Both the position numbers and the translations under genes were made by a program. The notes under the pieces were generated by a model. That model did no database searches. It was given only the letters and a program-made list of their open reading frames with translations, and was not told the DNA's origin. 64,000 nt of DNA. It comes from Mytilus trossulus (lineage: Eukaryota > Mollusca > Bivalvia > Mytilida > Mytilidae). The first letter of the stretch is position 1. Every line of letters begins with the position of its first letter. Below, in pieces: positions 57,346-64,000 of this stretch. The stretch lies in contig NC_086378.1 of NCBI RefSeq assembly GCF_036588685.1, positions 48,478,686-48,542,685 on the forward strand, written 5' to 3'.

Positions 57346-58092
57346 ATGGTTTAACCTTGATGAAAGCTGATATTTGTGGTTTATGTGTTAGATTGTGTTT
57401 TACAACTTCACTGATCATGAAATTCAACTGTATACAGAAATTATCAATCTAATAGAATCTTAAGCGACTGAACAAGAAAACATTGCATTATATCCAGGCT
57501 TTATTAAACTTCAATACTTCTGGTAAAGTCAGTACTATCCAGACAATTCGCTTGAGGGCAACTAAGATTATCTTAATCTATTTGTAAAGTTTTCGGTAGA
57601 TGTCAATTTAATTGAAATGAAGTCAATACGAGCAAAATGTCTTGTACTGTACACCAACAAAATCTTTAAAACTAACTGAATATTTTTAAGAGGCAAACTT
57701 TTATTCTCTAGATAAAAAAAATGAAGTTTTAATTCATTGTTGTGTAAATATTATCTAGTACATCAAACAACCTTTAAATTTCTTATTCATCGCCGATATC
57801 CGACAATAGGAACCTATTTATGGTGATAATATTGTAAAAAATGTATATAAAGGTCAAACATAAAATATAATATAATAAGCTATGTATCCTTTCATGTCTG
57901 TTTGTGTTTTTGCTTTCAGTTCATTAAAAAATTTCAAAATCCGCATGGACAAAATTGATAAACAAAATACAAAAACAATGTACTGATCATTACATATATT
58001 TCATAATCACCGACAACATGTTACTCGAACTGTTGAAAGACCACCCAAGCCGGTTGATAAATAGTACAACTACATTTGTGAAATATTCTTAC

Positions 58093-58206
58093 TTTTAAAT
58101 AATCCCATTGGACACGTTTCCTAGGGTTGCAATCTTTGAACTTTGCTCCCTTCACAACACACACATAGTTGTGACGTAGCTCGTAATCCTTTGTTAATTC
58201 CCAATA
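58093..58206 (-). CDS. GALNT-like gene, internal exon (lectin beta repeat)
   Basis: The exon has 38 codons between acceptor caattgtag (AG 58208-58207) and donor GTAAGA (58092-58087). It starts YWELTKDYELRHNYVCVV and ends RKRVQWDYLK. ELRHN, a Cys pair (VCVV and KDC) and the QWDY motif match the second repeat of the GALNT lectin domain. Its first residues complete the GGNQ.W motif begun in the preceding exon. The beta repeat is short and has CVV where the sugar-binding CLD motif is usual, so this repeat may not bind GalNAc. Confidence 0.87.
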
Positions 58207-58850
58207 CTACAATTGTGAGCAAATATTTATTAAACTAACAAAGTGAATTTTTTAATTATTTTTTTTTCAGAATAAAAAAGGACACTAACGGGGCGCGGCC
58301 ATTATTGTTTAGCAGAGGGGTAAACTCTCCTTTTCAAATTTCAATGGACTCCTTATATGTTTGTAAAAGCTTTCGATAACCTGTCATTACTTATGTTTTG
58401 TATTGAACAACTACATGTTTCCTAAGACTGTGAACGACAGCTGGGACCACATATTTGCTGATGTGCATGTATAATACTAGACAGTTGAATAAATAATATT
58501 TCGAACAAACTGTAACAGCAGCTCTTGCGTCGGTACTTTTTGTGTGTTTTTTTTATTTTTTGATATGATGTATGATGAGTCAAACACTGTCTGGCTAAAT
58601 CAATTGTTCTAAACTAAATGCTCTTATGTTTTGTTTTAGCGTTGTTCAAGGTTAGTAATAAGAGTTAATCGCTTGTGAAAATGCTTGTTCTTATTGGGTT
58701 GTTTAAGTTTTGCATTTAATTACAAAACTAATATACTATAAGAAAACAATCTTAAGTGTGATTGTAAAGACGTTTTACTTTTAGATAAGCAAACATATCA
58801 TTTTCAGTATGAATGACAATACGTAATTTCGTAGTATAATTAAGTTGAAC

Positions 58851-58937
58851 CTGATTTCCTCCGTTAGAATGACAACGATATAGACCACCCTTACCACCAT
58901 TATCAAGACACACGTCTGGCGCATTCATTAACCTGAT
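58851..58937 (-). CDS. GALNT-like gene, internal exon (lectin alpha repeat)
   Basis: The exon has 29 codons after acceptor cttaattttag (AG 58939-58938). It starts IRLMNAPDVCLDNGG and ends LYRCHSNGGNQ at 58851. CLDN (with the sugar-binding Asp), the second Cys and GGNQ are the hallmarks of the first ricin-type repeat of GALNTs. The donor, CAG/GTTCAA, is weak, but the join to the next exon (GGNQ to YW) is exactly what the family shows. The frame is phase 0 on both sides. Confidence 0.83.
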
Positions 58938-60713
58938 CTAAAATTAAGATACGATCAATTAAACATTGACAAGTTTATCAGTTCACAGAATTATTGTTTA
59001 TTTCAGTGATTCAAATAGACTATAAGAATACATCGTAAATGTTAAACTCCAAAATAAATCAAATATTCATAATTAATTTTATCCGTCGTCGAATTGTAAT
59101 GAACGCATGCATTACAGAAGAATCTTATCCTGTTATTTCAAGCAGCCTCTTTTTTGGTTTGTTGCGTTTATTCGATGTTTCGAATTTGAGTATGTGTAAA
59201 CTATTGTTGCCCAATTGATTAATCACTCCAAATATGTGAATTTTCTAGCAGACGAAACAATATCACACCCCTTCTCCTCTCAAAATAAACATTTAAGCGT
59301 TACATATTCTTAAGCTTACAAATGTGTATTGTTATATAAGAGTTGTCTGACAATGTACCGAAAGTAACGTATGCTAGACGAATCATGCATAAGATTTTTT
59401 GAAGGATCCCCTTTTTTCTTTGAAAACTGGTATATATATAAACTATGACATTTTAGTCTAGTCAAACTAAGATTTAACCTAAAACTAATTGCAACAGAAA
59501 ATGTTTTAGTTCAAATCTATAGCAATATGCCCTATATATTCAAGAAAAAAGTCCCATAAAATCTAACTCGAGAAAAACTCAAAATCAGCATTTTTAATTT
59601 GCTATGGAAATTAACATTGGAAGGGGAGGTAACTCTTACAAAAAATAGTCTTTTTGTCAGTTTTTTGGTTGTTTTTCTTTAAATTTATGTAAAGTATGAC
59701 ACTTTGATGGGGTTACAAGTTGGGGTATTTGACTAAATTATATAATAGTCTGCTCATGAAATGTACAAAACCGAAGTGTTATGGGTAGTTATTTTTTCAT
59801 ACATTTTTCATTATTAAGAAATTGCAGCCTTGTGGCCATTTTTAAAAAAAAATGTGAAAATTTGGTATTGTTTATATCTGTATATTATATTTTCAGGACC
59901 TTACTTATCTTAAGAAACTGTAAACCACAAAAAGAAGAATACATGCTTAATTATTTTTACTAAATTTTAGATTCTTTACCTGACATGTTAAAAAATTCAA
60001 TAAATGGTCCACCAAAAAATCTAGGTTATAGCTTAATAAAAGATATGAAAACACCTTTAGACTTGTTTGTTTACTCTAAAGACCGCTAAAAAATCAAGAA
60101 TCAATACATTCTGATGTAGAGAAGCGGTAAGTCATTGATATTTCTTCTTTTTTTTGCAAGAGTTATCTCCCTTTTCAATGCAAATCTCCATAGAAATTTT
60201 AAATGGTGATTATTTTCATCTTCCTCAAGTTAGATCTTATGGGACTTTTTAATGTGTATATTTGGAGTATAATGCTAGAGATGAAAACTTAAAAATCTTC
60301 TGTTGCAATTACTTTTGGGTTAAGGTCAAATTTATGCTAGATTGACTGGACTATTTCTGTAATCTTATTCAATGCTGAAACAGGACAGAGATGGATTTTG
60401 GTCTAAATGCTTGTCTAACAAAGACTTTTACATTGCATGAAAAAAACACACATCAACTTTGTAAAAGCTAAAAAAAATACTACTACCAGAAAGAAAGGGG
60501 GATTTTACAAGTAATGCTAATGCAAGGTCGTCTGCAGAATTTTTTTAAAATGCACCCTTTCCCTTGGTTCGATCCTTCTGTCAAAATCTAAGAAATCTTT
60601 ATCAAAACAGTGATGTTCATAAATATATTCTACATGATATCATGTGTAAGCTTAAAAATGATAAAAAGAAATAGAAACATTTAAAGTTCTGTTAATTTTA
60701 ACTAAATCCTTAC
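58938..60713. other. GALNT intron; no other feature recognised
   Basis: AT-rich intronic sequence with T- and A-runs. A 60-codon plus frame (59781-59963) has no recognised content. The repeated 'cccataaaatct' and 'ttgcaattacttttgg' words near 59550 and 60300 are inverted relative to each other (see findings). Confidence 0.45.
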
Positions 60714-60851
60714 CATTCCACGTACTCTATTGTCACCAGGAATATAGTAACCATCTATCAATGCATTGGCTATCTTGTTATAATATTTAAACGGTCTACA
60801 GTTATTAACGTCCCTAATACGTTTCCTAGCAGCTACATCTCCTGTCTTCAG
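60714..60851 (-). CDS. GALNT-like gene, exon with the end of the catalytic region and the linker
   Basis: The exon has 46 codons between acceptor tttttaaag (AG 60853-60852) and a good donor, GTAAGG (60713-60708). It starts LKTGDVAARKRIRDVNNC and continues RPFKYYNKIANALIDGYYIP to NRVRGM. The pattern GDx3R(K)xxR.xx.CxxFxYY is the conserved stretch at the end of the GT27 catalytic domain, before the lectin linker. The enzyme family transfers GalNAc from UDP-GalNAc to Ser/Thr in the Golgi and starts mucin-type O-glycosylation. Catalytic exons are not present between here and 64000, so they should lie beyond the window. Confidence 0.82.
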
Positions 60852-61331
60852 CTTTAAAAAATCAAGTTAAAGACACATAAACCATCATGATCAGATATGT
60901 TTTCAAAATATGAGCTCGTACAATTAGCATTATCAATCCACTAGAAACTAAAGATAATGCAGGAAACACTAAAAAAAATGATACGATATACCCTTGTGAA
61001 GAACATTATTTTCGAAGAGAGACACTTAAACAAAGTCGGGACTGCAACCACAAAAGGATGAGCAATGGAAGAGATTTTAAGTAAGATTCTCAGATAGAGT
61101 CATACACTTCTAATGACGGATACATAAAACATGCAGACACAAAAACATAGGCTAAGAGGACGAATGAGCAAACGTACGATCTTTGCCATTTTTACAAACT
61201 ACAGGTAAGACTTGTTGATTAACAATTGGTTGTCATTAAACACAATTAATATTTCAATTCACTGTGCATTTTATCTCTATATTTGTTAAGCGGTATTACA
61301 AATTTACCTACAATCAATCAGCATATATATA
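60852..61331. other. Upstream of the GALNT exon; nothing recognised
   Basis: I looked for further GALNT exons on the minus strand here and found none. It is probably intron. Confidence 0.4.
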
Positions 61332-64000
61332 TATTTGGCAATCGCCAATGGCAGTCAGCAGGGTTAAAGAACATCAGTTGTTCGACCTGTTAGTCAAATG
61401 CGTTTTGTTTAAATATACTTTTTCACTGTTTTGGTCTTTTGGAAAATGTTGTTTGTGCAGTATTTAGACCCTTCTACAACGAAATTTGTTTTACATGCAC
61501 ACGTATAAAAATTGCGGTTTTTATCCAACGCAATCATAGGTTTGAACGTAGTTTTCAATTTAGACTTGTTTATATTTTATCGTTTGGGCTTGTATCATAT
61601 TTTCCGTCCAGTTTATATGATCCGTTCATCCTATATTGACTCTTAAAATTCAAGAGTCAATCTTAAATTGAGGGTAAATTATATGGCCTTCCAAATACCG
61701 TTTCGATCTCTAACATCACTGAAGAGACATATATTGTCGAAATCTAGATCTGGTGTACAAAAAAATATTGACGCCTTGTGTTTGTGGCATAACATCTTGT
61801 TCACAAGTTCATTGTTTTCTGTTTAGTATCAAATTTATATTAAGATCCATTTTGTAACATCTCGTGATCAATTTTATTTGGCAATCGCCAATGTCAGTCA
61901 GCAGGGTTAAAGAACATCAGTTGTTCGACCTGTTAGTCAAATGCGTTTTGTTTAAATATACTTTTTCACTGTTTTGGTCTTTTGGAAAATGTTGTTTGTG
62001 CAGTATTTAGACCCTTCTACAACGAAATTTGTTTTACATGCACACGTATAAAAATTGCGTTTTTTATCCAACGCAATCATAGGTTTGAACGTAGTTTTCA
62101 ATTTAGACTTGTTTATATTTTATCGTTTGGGCTTGTATCATATTTTCCGTCCAGTTTATATGATCCGTTCATCCTATATTGACTCTTAAAATTCAAGAGT
62201 CAATCTTAAATTGAGGGTAAATTATATGGCCTTCCAAATACCGTTTCGATCCCTAACATCACTGAAGAGACATATATTGTCGAAATCTAGATCTGGTGTA
62301 CAAAAAAATATTGACGCCTTGTGTTTGTGGCATAACATCTTGTTCACAAGTTCATTGTTTTCTGTTTAGTATCAAATTTATATTAAGATCCATTTTGTAA
62401 CATCTCTTGATCAATTTTATTTGGCAATCTCCAATGGCAGTCAGCAGGGTTAAAGAACATCAGTTGTTCGACCTGTTAGTCAAATGCGTTTTGTTTAAAT
62501 ATACTTTTTCACTGTTTTGGTCTTTTGGAAAATGTTGTTTGTGCAGTATTTAGACCCTTCTACAACGAAATTTGTTTTACATGCACACGTATAAAAATTG
62601 CGGTTTTTATCCAACGCAATCATAGGTTTGAACGTAGTTTTCAATTTAGACTTGTTTATATTTTATCGTTTGGGCTTGTATCATATTTTCCGTCCAGTTT
62701 ATATGATCCGTTCATCCTATATTGACTCTTAAAATTCAAGAGTCAATCTTAAATTGAGGGTAAATTATATGGCCTTCCAAATACCGTTTCGATCCCTAAC
62801 ATCACTGAAGAGACATATATTGTCGAAATCTAGATCTGGTGTACAAAAAATATTGACGCCTTGTGTTTGTGGCATAACATCTTGTTCACAAGTTCATTGT
62901 TTTCTGTTTAGTATCAAATTTATATTAAGATCCATTTTGTAACATCTCGTGATCAATTTTATTTGGCAATCGCCAATGGCAGTCAGCAGGGTTAAAGAAC
63001 ATCAGTTGTTCGACCTGTTAGTCAAATGCGTTTTGTTTAAATATACTTTTTCACTGTTTTGGTCTTTTGGAAAATGTTGTTTGTGCAGTATTTAGACCCT
63101 TCTACAACGAAATTTGTTTTACATGCACACGTATAAAAATTGCGTTTTTTATCCAACGCAATCATAGGTTTGAACGTAGTTTTCAATTTAGACTTGTTTA
63201 TATTTTATCGTTTGGGCTTGTATCATATTTTCCGTCCAGTTTATATGATCCGTTCATCCTATATTGACTCTTAAAATTCAAGAGTCAATCTTAAATTGAG
63301 GGTAAATTATATGGCCTTCCAAATACCGTTTCGATCCCTAACATCACTGAAGAGACATATATTGTCGAAATCTAGATCTGGTGTACAAAAAATATTGACG
63401 CCTTGTGTTTGTGGCATAACATCTTGTTCACAAGTTCATTGTTTTCTGTTTAGTATCAAATTTATATTAAGATCCATTTTGTAACATCTCGTGATCAATT
63501 TTATTTGGCAATCGCCAATGGCAGTCAGCAGGGTTAAAGAACATCAGTTGTTCGACCTGTTAGTCAAATGCGTTTTGTTTAAATATACTTTTTCACTGTT
63601 TTGGTCTTTTGGAAAATGTTGTTTGTGCAGTATTTAGACCCTTCTACAACGAAATTTGTTTTACATGCACACGTATAAAAATTGCGTTTTTTATCCAACG
63701 CAATCATAGGTTTGAACGTAGTTTTCAATTTAGACTTGTTTATATTTTATCGTTTGGGCTTGTATCATATTTTCCGTCCAGTTTATATGATCCGTTCATC
63801 CTAAATTGACTCTTAAAATTCAAGAGTCAATCTTAAATTGAGGGTAAATTATATGGCCTTCCAAATACCGTTTCGATCCCTAACATCACTGAAGAGACAT
63901 ATATTGTCGAAATCTAGATCTGGTGTACAAAAAAATATTGACGCCTTGTGTTTGTGGCATAACATCTTGTTCACAAGTTCATTGTTTTCTGTTTAGTATC
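61332..64000 (+). repeat. 542/543-bp tandem satellite, 4.9 copies, running off the window end
   Basis: Copies start (tatttggcaatc) at 61332, 61875, 62418, 62960 and 63502, giving periods of 543, 543, 542 and 542. The last copy is cut by the window end. Identity between copies is very high: a few single-base differences and one A-run length difference. Each monomer contains a 10-bp-arm hairpin (attgactctt / aagagtcaat) and the core catcactgaagagaca, ttgtcgaaatctagatctgg that is shared with dispersed elements. The 66-codon frames repeated in each copy are by-products of the repeat. Confidence 0.97.

Larger units (their letters stand above)
56823..60851 (-). other. 3' end of a polypeptide N-acetylgalactosaminyltransferase (GALNT-like) gene, partial
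   Basis: Four consecutive phase-0 exons (60851-60714, 58937-58851, 58206-58093 and 56942-56823) join into one frame of 152 codons plus a stop. They cover the catalytic C-terminus and the complete three-repeat lectin domain in the right order. All four have AG acceptors and the three internal donors begin GT. The introns are 1776, 644 and 1150 bp. No disabling mutation is seen, so it may be a working gene, but without the catalytic exons this cannot be judged. Which GALNT subfamily it belongs to cannot be told from the lectin domain alone. Confidence 0.85.

Noticed and set aside
61439-63809. A family of 66-residue proteins repeated in tandem
   Set aside because: The identical short frames recur only because the 543-bp monomer repeats. 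They have no recognisable motif or initiation context, and the apparent starts are within a satellite.

Overview
The window looks like nuclear DNA of a bivalve mollusc, most likely a marine mussel (Mytilus-like). This is inferred from AT-rich sequence, intron-split animal genes with GT/AG boundaries, a molluscan tRNA-type SINE, many copies of dispersed families I associate with mussel genomes, and a RING/B-box gene of a type expanded in bivalves. No database search was possible, so the genus is an inference.

Three host genes can be supported. (1) A single-exon RING/B-box/coiled-coil protein with an NHL-like C-terminal half lies at 6240-8195 (+). (2) The main coding exon of a GT11 alpha-1,2-fucosyltransferase lies at 31707-32791 (-); reading it back to its splice acceptor adds a transmembrane anchor. 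(3) Four short exons at 56823-60851 (-) encode the end of the catalytic region and the whole ricin-type lectin domain of a polypeptide N-acetylgalactosaminyltransferase (GALNT). The rest of that gene should lie beyond base 64000. Genes 2 and 3 are both Golgi-type glycosyltransferases. A weaker fourth candidate is a pair of exon-like reading frames (9107-9227 and 16081-16305, +) on the two edges of a 45-bp tandem array, both in the frame of its 15-codon unit.

Repeats dominate. 1-6.2 kb: dispersed repeats and two hairpin elements. 9.2-16.1 kb: a 45-bp array in two blocks, separated by 3.2 kb whose right half is duplicated at 25.2-26.8 kb. 16.5-20.6 kb: a 0.5-kb inverted repeat around a 3-kb loop. 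20.6-25.2 kb: a frameshifted LINE of L1/Tx1 type. 28.8-31.0 kb: a 2.16-kb foldback element with terminal inverted repeats. 33.6-34.0 kb: an intact SINE with 14-bp target-site duplications. 35.1-47.5 kb: a diverged inverted repeat around a 7-kb, 46-bp satellite (about 153 monomers) with higher-order structure. 48.1-52.9 kb: a decayed Ty3/gypsy retrotransposon (-), followed by an 11-bp-period minisatellite. 61.3-64 kb: a 542/543-bp satellite, probably inside a GALNT intron, whose monomer carries a core motif shared with dispersed elements.

The observations I rate highest are the unflagged GALNT exons, the in-frame flanks of the 45-bp array, the 12/15-monomer block structure of the 46-bp satellite, the foldback element, and a 55-bp duplication downstream of a TATA box at 54.7 kb that would supply both splice sites of a short intron.
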